Part shown: positions 14,833-21,996 of the stretch, one piece after another | Position numbering within the stretch: position 1 is the stretch's first letter | Layout of the letters: each line of letters begins with the position of its first letter | NCBI GenBank assembly: GCA_948472605.1 | Contig: CAOKUH010000005.1 | Span: forward strand, 1-22,745 | Length of the DNA stretch: 22,745 bases | Source: an uncultured Mycoplasmatota bacterium | GTDB taxonomy: Bacteria > Bacillota_I > Bacilli_A > RF39 > UBA660 | Reading direction: 5' to 3' | Program-made: the position numbers and the translations under genes | Notes under the pieces: generated by a model | The model's input: only the letters and a program-made list of their open reading frames with translations | Told to the model about the DNA's origin: nothing | Database searches by the model: none

Positions 14833-16484
14833 TTTATACTTATCTTACTAAAGGTAAGTTTTTTTATAATTTTATTTAAATATTCTTTGCCAAATACTTT
14901 TGTAAGCAAACCCATTTTATAAGCAACTACTAAATAAATTATACTACCTATACTACTAATTAAAGCTATATACATAATACAAGCTATTTTACTATAAAGA
15001 TTTACAGGTATCAATATTTTTAAAAATACTACCCCGACAATCATTAAAATTGTCGGAACTAAAATTTCTCCTAAAGTTTTTAAAGTCTTAGTAAACTTTA
15101 AACCATGATCTTTTTTTAATGTCTTTAAAGCTATAGAAAATGCTACACTATAGCCAATTGCTGTTGCAAATATTGCTCCTAAATAAGCTTCTATTCCCAA
15201 ATTGTGAAATAATAACATTAAAGGTATATTTAAACACATATTAACAACAAAACCAATAATGGTACTTTTGTAGACAGTTTTAAATTTATTTAAACCTTGT
15301 AAAGTTGAGTTAGTTACCATATATAAATTTATAAATAATGAAACAAATACTCTAATTCTAAATATTGTTGCTCCTGCTTCATTAAAACCATAAAAAACAC
15401 TCCAAACACTCTTAGAAAGTAAAGATAACCCTACACACATCGGAATACATATTATTAAAATAAATTGTAACGCTTTATTAAGTTTATCATTTACATCATC
15501 CCAATTTTTTAAAGTAAAAGCTCCCACAATGGTAGGAATTAAACTTGTAGTCATTCCAATAGAAATCGAATTTACTATCATACATATTTTAGTACTCCAT
15601 GTGGTTATAGCAGTAGTTGCAAACTCTACTTTAGCGGTTTCAATTCCTAAATATTCTAAAGTTCGCATGATCATAACCATATCTAAAAAATCATTAATCG
15701 ATGCTGCAATAGCAATAACAATAAAAGGGATAGCATAAGTTATAATTTTTTTACCAATTGCTTTATTTGAAATAGCATCTTTAGTATCAACTTCCAATAA
15801 ACCTAAATTATTTCTATTTTTTCTTATTCTATTTAAAATAAATATAAGTGATGCTATACCACCTGCACAAGCACCAAATACTGCAATTCCTATAGTACTT
15901 TTTAAAGATAAATGAAATATATTTAATGCTAAATAACTCCCCCCTAAAATAAAAGCTATTCTAACAATTTGTTCTATAACTTGACTAAATGATGATATTT
16001 TAAAAATATTATGGCCTTGTAAATAGCCTCTTGAAACACCTAAAAAAGGGATAACTAATATAGCAAAAGAAACAGCCCTTATAACAAATGTAACATCCTC
16101 TATTGTATTTCCGCCACTTAAATCACCTAATATTAATTTAGAAATATTACCTGCAAATAGAAATAAAATCATAAAAATAGCAATTGAGATAAATAAAACT
16201 ATTTTCTTACCTATTTCATAGGCACGTTTTTTCGCATCATACATTTTTAAAGTATTAAATTCCTTAATAACTTTACTCATAGCAATAGGAAGTCCTGCAC
16301 TCGAAATATCTAAAAATATAATATAAATATTGTATGCATAAGCATATAGAGCACTTCCTTGAACCCCTACCATTGCATAAAAAGGAATAACGTAAAGCAT
16401 TCCTAAAATCTTTGTTATAACTATTGCAAGAGTAGCAATAATTGTACCTTCAATAAATGAACTTTTCTTCATACAACCACTCAT
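14829..16484 (-). CDS. MurJ/SpoVB-type polysaccharide or lipid II flippase
   Basis: A 551-residue polytopic membrane protein with about 14 hydrophobic helices, the MOP/MATE-like exporter layout. The N-terminus KKSSFIEGTIIATLAIVITK followed by ILGMLYVIPFYAMVG matches the YtgP (MurJ) and SpoVB proteins of Firmicutes, which move lipid-linked cell-wall precursors across the membrane. YtgP and SpoVB cannot be separated by eye, so no symbol is given. The ATG at 16484 overlaps the stop of the upstream cse60-like gene as ATGA, giving translational coupling; an inner ATG at 16472 gives the family-typical MKKSSF start and is an alternative. The presence of this protein means the organism makes peptidoglycan, which excludes a wall-less mycoplasma. 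Confidence 0.9.
   Translation of the reverse strand: MSGCMKKSSFIEGTIIATLAIVITKILGMLYVIPFYAMVGVQGSALYAYAYNIYIIFLDISSAGLPIAMSKVIKEFNTLKMYDAKKRAYEIGKKIVLFISIAIFMILFLFAGNISKLILGDLSGGNTIEDVTFVIRAVSFAILVIPFLGVSRGYLQGHNIFKISSFSQVIEQIVRIAFILGGSYLALNIFHLSLKSTIGIAVFGACAGGIASLIFILNRIRKNRNNLGLLEVDTKDAISNKAIGKKIITYAIPFIVIAIAASINDFLDMVMIMRTLEYLGIETAKVEFATTAITTWSTKICMIVNSISIGMTTSLIPTIVGAFTLKNWDDVNDKLNKALQFILIICIPMCVGLSLLSKSVWSVFYGFNEAGATIFRIRVFVSLFINLYMVTNSTLQGLNKFKTVYKSTIIGFVVNMCLNIPLMLLFHNLGIEAYLGAIFATAIGYSVAFSIALKTLKKDHGLKFTKTLKTLGEILVPTILMIVGVVFLKILIPVNLYSKIACIMYIALISSIGSIIYLVVAYKMGLLTKVFGKEYLNKIIKKLTFSKISIN
14844..14865 (+). terminator. Terminator of the small plus-strand gene, inside the convergent gene
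   Basis: CTTAC and GTAAG form a 5-bp stem with a 5-base loop, followed by seven T residues. It lies wholly within the last codons of the flippase gene on the other strand. Confidence 0.55.
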
Positions 16485-16660
16485 TCTTTAAGACAATACA
16501 CTACCATAGCAGAAAAACAATATATTTGCTCTTCTCCACATACAGCTATAGCTACATTGTACTTAATATCAATTATATCACTATTTGTACTACTTAGAAA
16601 AGCGTTAATTGCATACTCTAAATCTTTTTCATGAGATTCATCAAATACCTTTACTTTCAC
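16481..16660 (-). CDS. cse60: Cse60-like small sporulation protein
   Basis: 59 codons starting with GTG 16660, with AGGTG 6 bases upstream and a TGA stop at 16481. The protein begins with KVKVFDESHEKDLEYAINAF and continues through IIDIKYNVAIAV and EEQIYCFSAMVVY. The pattern KVFDExHExDLxxxIN, DIKYxVAxxV and EExIYCFSAMVxY matches my knowledge of the Cse60 family, named from a sigma-E-controlled gene of Bacillus subtilis. Function is not established. The stop overlaps the start of the flippase gene, so the two are co-translated. An AATACAAT stretch upstream is loosely like a sigma-E -10, but I see no matching -35. Its presence hints at sporulation ancestry, not proof of spore formation. Confidence 0.8.
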   Translation of the reverse strand: MKVKVFDESHEKDLEYAINAFLSSTNSDIIDIKYNVAIAVCGEEQIYCFSAMVVYCLKE

Positions 16661-16724
16661 TTATATCACCTAGTATTATTGTATTAAATTAACATTGCAA
16701 AAAAGCTCGGATTAAGAAACTAAC

Positions 16725-16753
16725 TTGACAAATAACTTAAAACTTCATATTAT
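16725..16753 (+). promoter_or_regulatory. Strong sigma-A promoter of the kinase-like operon
   Basis: TTGACA (16725-16730), exactly 17 bases, then TATTAT (16748-16753). The TTG of this -35 is also an in-frame start codon with the downstream gene, but an upstream promoter element cannot be inside the message, so that start is false. Confidence 0.88.
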
Positions 16754-16781
16754 AAACAAACAGAAAAGGGAGTTAAATTTT

Positions 16782-17570
16782 ATGGCTATTTTTTTAACTG
16801 ATAAAGAATTAGTAACTTATCCAATGTTAAAACTAGAAAATAATACTTTAAACACTGGCGGAACTTTATATTTACAAAATAATTTAGTTTATAAAATGTT
16901 AGGACAAAATCATCGAGAACGTTTAGAATATTTAAAAAATCTGCCTACTCACCCAAATGTTTTGCCAATAATAGACACCATAGTTCCTGAGTTTGACTCC
17001 GAATATCAAAGTGGTTATATTACTGAATATAAAGAAAATGCTAAAACTTGGTTTTCTTGCTTTGGAGATAATTTAGAATTTAAAGAAAAAAATAAATACA
17101 TTGAAGAGACATTTAGTGCTTTAAAACATTTACATCAATTTATAATTATTGGAGATATTCATGGAAATAATATATTTATTCATAATAATAAAGCATATAT
17201 ATTAGATTTAGATTATTTTCATAAATTAAATAAAAGAGAAAGACCTTTTAAAAGTAAATATTATGTTTCCAAAAAAGAAATAAAAAAACCTACAATTGTA
17301 ACTGATGTTATTAAAACTTACATTGAAAGCTATTCTTTTATTTTTGAAATTGATCTATCAATATATATTAGATTAATAGGTTATAAAAAATTTTGCAAAC
17401 TATTATTAGAATGTAATCTACCTAAAGAAGTTTTAGAATTTTTAAAAATCAGTTTAAAAATTTTGAACAAAAAACAAGTTAACGAAGAAATATATATTTC
17501 TAATAATTTTATTAAGGAAGATTTATTAGAGAAAAAAGATGAATTAGTTTTAAAATTAAAATCTATTTAA
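16782..17570 (+). CDS. Protein-kinase-fold protein (APH/lipopolysaccharide-kinase-like)
   Basis: 262 residues from ATG 16782, with AAAAGGGAG upstream. Kinase-fold landmarks: K38 in LVYK as the ATP-binding lysine, HPNVLPIID (57-65), hinge-like YITEY (79-83), catalytic loop GDIHGNN (124-130) with catalytic D125 and N130, and LDLD (141-144) in the place of DFG. The loop has IGD-IH instead of HRD-LK, closer to aminoglycoside/choline/lipopolysaccharide kinases and atypical kinases than to Ser/Thr kinases. It should be an active kinase or ATP-binding regulator; the substrate is unknown. No membrane helix. It is followed 16 bases later by an unknown gene, under one strong promoter and ending at the bidirectional terminator, so the two form an isolated bicistronic unit. 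Confidence 0.75.
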   Translation: MAIFLTDKELVTYPMLKLENNTLNTGGTLYLQNNLVYKMLGQNHRERLEYLKNLPTHPNVLPIIDTIVPEFDSEYQSGYITEYKENAKTWFSCFGDNLEFKEKNKYIEETFSALKHLHQFIIIGDIHGNNIFIHNNKAYILDLDYFHKLNKRERPFKSKYYVSKKEIKKPTIVTDVIKTYIESYSFIFEIDLSIYIRLIGYKKFCKLLLECNLPKEVLEFLKISLKILNKKQVNEEIYISNNFIKEDLLEKKDELVLKLKSI

Positions 17571-17586
17571 AAAGTGAGGGTTATTT

Positions 17587-18402
17587 ATGTACTTTAATAA
17601 TATTTTTTACTTAAATGAAAAGCAATATCGTTTTATAAATGAAATTTGTTTTAAAAATTTTATAAAAGATTTCAAAAAAGAAACTGGTATTGACACCTAT
17701 CATGATGCTATTAAAAAGGGAATTTCTAAAAATAATTACACTGAGCAATTTTTTTATTTAAGATATAGAATTTTTACAGACTATAAAGAATATATTAATG
17801 AATTTTTTAATCTTTTAGAAAATTATGGATATAATATGATTAATGAAATTATTAGGAGTATGTGTTTAATTGGTGAAACGTCTTATATTAAGTTAGAAGA
17901 TAGTATAAAAAATTATGTTTTATTGTGTCCATTTATTAATGACATTGAAAATAATAATGGAAAAATTACTATTCATAGTAATTTATTCGGCGATTATTCT
18001 TTTATTACTACCTTGAATTATTTATCAAATAATCATGATGCTTTATCTTTAATTATTTATTATGTTACAAAACAATATTGTCATATAATATCTTGGGATT
18101 TAATAAAATATTTAGAAAATGCAAGTCTAATAACTTATAATCTTCCTTATTATTTCTTTGGTTACTATTATCATACTATAATCAAACAAGATGAATCGAT
18201 TATTGATGTTGCCAATAGTTTTGTAATTGATGAAGAAACAAGAGATCGCTTATTTAAAGGACGACTTGTTGTAGAAACTCCAAAAGAAGATTTAAATAAA
18301 AAATTAGCAGAAGCCAAAAATTATTTACACCCAGAAGAGGATTTTAATAAGCCTTTAATTATAGCTTTAAATAAAGAAAGAGAAAAATATTATTACAAAT
18401 AA
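17587..18402 (+). CDS. Protein of unknown family, partner of the kinase-like gene
   Basis: 271 residues, ATG 17587 with GTGAGGG 6 bases upstream. No signal peptide or transmembrane helix is clear. It is rich in Tyr, Asn, Ile and Phe, with predicted helical stretches (FYLNEKQYRFINEICFKNF, ALSLIIYYVTKQY), a YYFFGYYYHT aromatic cluster, and a charged C-terminal tail (PKEDLNKKLAEAKNYLHPEEDF). I see no catalytic motif or known domain. Operon partnership with a kinase-fold protein suggests it may be a substrate, effector or regulator of that kinase; this is inference only. Base composition is like the neighbours, so transfer is not evident. Confidence 0.7.
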   Translation: MYFNNIFYLNEKQYRFINEICFKNFIKDFKKETGIDTYHDAIKKGISKNNYTEQFFYLRYRIFTDYKEYINEFFNLLENYGYNMINEIIRSMCLIGETSYIKLEDSIKNYVLLCPFINDIENNNGKITIHSNLFGDYSFITTLNYLSNNHDALSLIIYYVTKQYCHIISWDLIKYLENASLITYNLPYYFFGYYYHTIIKQDESIIDVANSFVIDEETRDRLFKGRLVVETPKEDLNKKLAEAKNYLHPEEDFNKPLIIALNKEREKYYYK

Positions 18403-18458
18403 ATAAAAAAACCAATTTGTTAAATCTTAAATAATTTAATCAAAATTGGTCTTTTTTT
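18403..18458. terminator. Bidirectional terminator between the plus operon and leuS
   Basis: ACCAATTT (18411-18418) pairs with AAATTGGT (18443-18450), with an inner TTAAAT/ATTTAA helix. There are T runs on both sides (CTTTTTTTT on the plus strand, TTTTTTTATTTATT on the minus strand), so it can stop both converging transcripts. Confidence 0.85.
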
Positions 18459-20863
18459 TATTTTACTACTATATTTACTATTTTATTAGGAATTACAATT
18501 ATTTTAACTATTTCTTTTCCATCAATATATTTTTTGACATTATCTTCATTTAAAGCCTTTTCTTTTATAATTTCTTCAGTATCAGTATTAGAGACTAAAA
18601 TTGTTGCTCTAACCTTACCATTTACTTGAACAGCAATATTTTTTTCATTATCAATAGTTTTAGCTTCATCATATTCTGGCCAAGAAGATTCACAAATTGG
18701 TTTAAAACCAATACTCTCATTTAATTCTTCTGTAATATGAGGAGCTATGGGATTTAATAAAGATAATAATGTTCTAAATTCATCTTTAGTAATATATTCT
18801 ACATCTTCATAAGCATTTGTTAAAATCATTAATGTTGAAACAGCAGTATTATATCCCATTGTTCTTAAATCATTACTTACTTTTTTTATACTTTTATGAA
18901 TTAAAGATTCTAATGATTTTTGATAACCTACTTCATCCCTTACTTTATCTTTTAAACGAATAACTTTATCAATAAATCGTTTACACCCTCTTAAAGAATC
19001 AGTACTCCATGGAGCATCAGTTTCATAGTCTCCCATAAACATTTCGTAAACTCTTAAAATATCTGCCCCATATTCACTCACAATATCATCAGGGTTAATA
19101 ACATTTCCTTTACTTTTACTCATTTTTTCATTATTAGAACCTAAAACCATTCCATGACTTACTCGAGTCCAAATCATTTCTTTTTTAGGAACTAAACCAA
19201 TATTATATAAAAATTGCACCCAAAATCTTGCATATAATAAATGTCTTGCTGTATGTTCCATTCCACCATTGTACCAATCAACTTGACCCCAATATTTCAT
19301 GGCATCCATACTAGCAAATTCCAAAGTATTACAAGGATCCATATATCTTAAGAAATACCAGCTAGATCCAGCCCAGTTAGGCATTGTATCTGTTTCTCTT
19401 TTGGCATTTCCTCCACAGCAAGGACAAGTCGTATTTACCCATTCGGTAATTTTAGCAAGTGGACTTTCTCCCGTATCAGTAGGCTCATACTCAGCAATAT
19501 CTGGTAATAATAATGGTAAATCACTTTCATTCATTGGAACCCAACCACATTTTGGACAATCAATCATTGGAATTGGTTCGCCCCAAAATCTTTGTCTTGA
19601 AAATATCCAATCACGCATTTTGTAATTATTAATGCGTCTTGCAACACCATTATCTTCTAACTTTTTCGTAATAGCAATTTTGGCTTCTTCAACAGTTAAG
19701 CCATTAAATTCTCCAGAATTAATTAATTTACAACCTGCACCTAAATAATCTTGTTTCTCAAAAGCATGGTTGCTAATATCTCCTCCACTAATAACTTCTA
19801 TAACTTCTAAGTTATGAACTTGCGCATATAAAAAGTCACGTTCATCATGTGCAGGAACAGCCATAACAGCACCTGTTCCATAACTTCCTAAAACAAAATC
19901 TCCTATAAATATTGGTACCTCTTTACCATTAATTGGGTTAATAGCTTTTAATCCTTTTAGCTCACAACCTGTTTTTCCTTTATTAAGCTCTGTTCGATCC
20001 ATATTCGATTTCTTTTTAGTTTCTTCAATATAAGATTTTACCTCTTCTTTATTTAGAACTCTTGGCATTAATTCTTCAATTAATTTACCATCAGGAGCAA
20101 TAACAAAAAATGTTATACCATAGATAGTTTCAATACAAGTTGTAAAAATAGAAAATTTTCCTCCTCCAACTATGTCAACATTCATTTCTACTCCACTTGA
20201 TTTACCAATCCAATTTATTTGACCAAGTTTAACCTTTTCCGCAAAATTAGTATCATCTAATCCTTTTAATAAATCTTCAGAGTAATCGCTCATGCGTAAC
20301 ATCCATTGAGCTTTTTCTTTTTGAATTACAGTTGTTCCACATCTTTCACAAACACCACCTGCTGCATCTTCATTAGATAAAACACTTTTACATTGAGGAC
20401 ACCAATTAACAGGAATTTTTTCTTTATAAGCCATGCCATGTTTATAAAATTGTAAAAATTGCCATTGTGTCCATTTATAATAATCAGGATCTGTTGTTGA
20501 AAATTCTCTTGACCAATCAAACGAAAATCCTAAAGATTGCATTTGGGATTTAAAAGTTTTAATATTTTCCTTTACAGCTTCTTTTGGATGGATATGATTT
20601 TTTATAGCATATTGTTCAGCTGGTGCTCCAAAAGCATCCCATCCCATAGGAAATAATACATTATATCCTTGCATACGCATCATTCTAGCCATAGCATCAT
20701 TTGCTGTATAACTTCTAACATGACCTACATGTAACCCTGCACCTGATGGATAAGGAAATTCAACTAATATATAATAAGGTTTTCCACATCCATTTTTTGC
20801 TTCAAAAGTTTTATGAGTTTTCCAAAACTCTTGCCATTTTTTTTCAATATTTAAAAAATTCAT
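18458..20863 (-). CDS. leuS: Leucyl-tRNA synthetase
   Basis: 801 residues, normal for bacterial LeuRS, which charges tRNA-Leu. HIGH-type HVGH (45-48), KMSKS (580-584), and zinc-type clusters CPQC/CERC (155-175) and CPKC/CPCC (436-483). The CP1 editing domain is present, with GTGAVMAVPAHDERD (329-343). In its threonine-rich motif, the usual TTRPDT appears as TTCIET (241-246): both Thr before and the Thr after are kept, but R-P-D is replaced by C-I-E. ATG 20863 follows GGAGGAATGAAAG, 3 bases after the stop of the upstream membrane-protein gene. Both genes lie behind the leucine T-box, so expression rises when tRNA-Leu is uncharged. It ends at the bidirectional terminator. Confidence 0.97.
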   Translation of the reverse strand: MNFLNIEKKWQEFWKTHKTFEAKNGCGKPYYILVEFPYPSGAGLHVGHVRSYTANDAMARMMRMQGYNVLFPMGWDAFGAPAEQYAIKNHIHPKEAVKENIKTFKSQMQSLGFSFDWSREFSTTDPDYYKWTQWQFLQFYKHGMAYKEKIPVNWCPQCKSVLSNEDAAGGVCERCGTTVIQKEKAQWMLRMSDYSEDLLKGLDDTNFAEKVKLGQINWIGKSSGVEMNVDIVGGGKFSIFTTCIETIYGITFFVIAPDGKLIEELMPRVLNKEEVKSYIEETKKKSNMDRTELNKGKTGCELKGLKAINPINGKEVPIFIGDFVLGSYGTGAVMAVPAHDERDFLYAQVHNLEVIEVISGGDISNHAFEKQDYLGAGCKLINSGEFNGLTVEEAKIAITKKLEDNGVARRINNYKMRDWIFSRQRFWGEPIPMIDCPKCGWVPMNESDLPLLLPDIAEYEPTDTGESPLAKITEWVNTTCPCCGGNAKRETDTMPNWAGSSWYFLRYMDPCNTLEFASMDAMKYWGQVDWYNGGMEHTARHLLYARFWVQFLYNIGLVPKKEMIWTRVSHGMVLGSNNEKMSKSKGNVINPDDIVSEYGADILRVYEMFMGDYETDAPWSTDSLRGCKRFIDKVIRLKDKVRDEVGYQKSLESLIHKSIKKVSNDLRTMGYNTAVSTLMILTNAYEDVEYITKDEFRTLLSLLNPIAPHITEELNESIGFKPICESSWPEYDEAKTIDNEKNIAVQVNGKVRATILVSNTDTEEIIKEKALNEDNVKKYIDGKEIVKIIVIPNKIVNIVVK

Positions 20864-20866
20864 CTT

Positions 20867-21232
20867 TCATTCCTCCATAACCTTTTTAACTAAATGTCTA
20901 CCATATATTTCATATAAAGAATATATAAGCATAAAAAGTAAAACAAATCCTAGTCCTAATTGAACAATTATATAAGTGTCTAACCAAGCAACAAAAGTTC
21001 CCACACTTGTTATAATAAAACTATTAATTAAAGTCATCCACTTTAATTCTTTTCTAAAATTTATTTTATTCTTATCTACTTTAAATTTCTTTATAATATA
21101 ACTTGTAATCATTATGTTATCTGTCTTGTTTTTCTTTATTTTTAAATAATCAAACACATAGTTTACAATATATATTATGAGGAATAAAATCACATAAAAA
21201 TAAAATATAAATACTGGGTTATCCAATTCCAT
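20867..21232 (-). CDS. Small membrane protein in the leucine T-box operon
   Basis: 121 residues with about three hydrophobic segments (residues 6-28, 68-90 and 90-110 approximately) and a basic cytoplasmic loop between the first two (YLKIKKNKTDNIMITSYIIK). It ends with YSLYEIYGRHLVKKVMEE. The middle pattern KFKVDKNKINFRKELKWM and the ending look like a conserved uncharacterised family of low-GC Firmicutes, but I cannot name it. AGAAAGG lies 10 bases before ATG 21232. It is the first gene after the leucine T-box, 3 bases before leuS, so it should be induced by leucine shortage; a link to leucine supply or export is inference. Confidence 0.8.
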   Translation of the reverse strand: MELDNPVFIFYFYVILFLIIYIVNYVFDYLKIKKNKTDNIMITSYIIKKFKVDKNKINFRKELKWMTLINSFIITSVGTFVAWLDTYIIVQLGLGFVLLFMLIYSLYEIYGRHLVKKVMEE

Positions 21233-21250
21233 AAAATCAAAACCTTTCTA

Positions 21251-21437
21251 AAATAAAAAAACGACATCTTCGTTTAAGGACGAATTGCCGTGGTACCACC
21301 TTAATTCCTAGTTATTAACTAGCTTCTTTAATCTTTTAGCTCCAAAAGCAAGTTCATAAACTCTATTTATTCATTTCCACCAACCATGAATTCTCTATAA
21401 AAATAGATAATTTATTACTACTCTTTCTTCATCGCTT
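21251..21437 (-). promoter_or_regulatory. T-box leader (leucine type) for the membrane protein-leuS operon
   Basis: The minus strand carries AAGGTGGTACCACGG (21288-21302) as the T-box. Stem I has a basal helix AAAAGC/GCTTTT, an AGTAG motif and the GGTTGGTGG apical region. The specifier loop reads GAA-CTT-G, with CTT (21350-21352) a leucine codon in the canonical GAA-NNN-purine context. A terminator follows at 21251-21290: CGGCA/TGTCG and TTCGT/ACGAA around a short loop, then a T7 run. Uncharged tRNA-Leu with anticodon reading CUU should switch the operon on. Confidence 0.95.
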
Positions 21438-21443
21438 TTTAGT

Positions 21444-21472
21444 ATTATATTAAATATTTCATGATATTGCAA
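21444..21472 (-). promoter_or_regulatory. Promoter of the leucine T-box transcript
   Basis: On the minus strand TTGCAA (21467-21472), exactly 17 bases, then TATAAT (21444-21449). The predicted start near 21437 lies just before stem I. Confidence 0.75.
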
Positions 21473-21475
21473 TCA

Positions 21476-21707
21476 TTATTTATTAAGTAATTCGCTATGG
21501 CTACCTATTGCAAAAAGCAATAAAATTAACTCTTTATCTTGAATTTTATATACTAATAACCAATCTGATGTAATATTTTTCATCTAATTCTTCACCATTT
21601 GCTAAAGTTTCTATAACATTATAAAGTTTCGCTAAATCCTTATTTTGCTTTTTTATTTTTCTATATTGTCTTTTAAAATTATTAGTAAAATCTACGTTGT
21701 ATTTCAT
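21476..21707 (-). pseudogene. Degenerate YafQ/RelE-type toxin gene
   Basis: The ATG at 21707, with AAGGA upstream, begins a protein typical of YafQ mRNA-interferase toxins: MKYNVDFTNNFKRQYRKIKK then LANGEELDEKY. The expected middle segment of about 15 residues (normally RDHxLxGNWxGYREC) is missing and the frame changes. In the other frame the family C-terminus continues: ITSDWLLVYKIQDKELILLL then FAIGSHSELLNK, ending with TAA 21476. The region is 232 bases, one base out of frame. So an internal deletion has destroyed the toxin; the catalytic His near the C-terminus is still encoded but not in frame. The antitoxin gene precedes it, 5 bases upstream. The family call rests on pattern recognition. 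Confidence 0.75.
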
Positions 21708-21712
21708 AATAA

Positions 21713-21922
21713 TTAATCCTTATCTAAAGCATCTAGAAGTTCTTTCATATTACTATAACCTTTTCTTTTTCCTTCTTTCATTTCTTGTAATATTACCTCA
21801 CCTTCTTGTAATGCTTCTAATAATTCTTTGCTAGGTTTTGGGTTTACTACTTCAAATGGTACTCCATTTTTATTTATTAGTTGCTTTATAGCCATATTAA
21901 CAACTCTTTCATAATTTATCAT
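21713..21922 (-). CDS. N-terminally shortened RelB/DinJ-type antitoxin
   Basis: 69 residues. The C-terminal part NGVPFEVVNPKPSKELLEAL and onward matches DinJ/RelB antitoxins, whose tail wraps the toxin. In complete members, a ribbon-helix-helix DNA-binding domain of about 40 residues precedes this; here only ERVVNMAIKQLINK, the last helix, remains, so the beta strand needed for DNA binding and operon repression is absent. It could be a short relic, or a truncated variant using start ATG 21922. It lies upstream of a broken toxin gene, so the pair is a decaying toxin-antitoxin module. Confidence 0.65.
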   Translation of the reverse strand: MINYERVVNMAIKQLINKNGVPFEVVNPKPSKELLEALQEGEVILQEMKEGKRKGYSNMKELLDALDKD

Positions 21923-21926
21923 TCTT

Positions 21927-21961
21927 TATATATATTAAATTAATTTACATATAATATATAT
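21927..21961. repeat. AT-rich inverted repeat upstream of the antitoxin gene
   Basis: Ten-base arms (ATATATATTA at 21928-21937 and TAATATATAT at 21952-21961) flank a 14-base loop. It could be a remnant of a toxin-antitoxin operator or of the junction of the deletion, or simple AT-rich chance. Confidence 0.4.
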
Positions 21962-21996
21962 TCTAAAATACGCCTTTCTAATAAATTATATAATTA

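Noticed and set aside
19299..19625. 108-residue plus-strand ORF opposite leuS
   Set aside because: Lies wholly antisense to the well-supported leuS gene with no ribosome site; a shadow frame.
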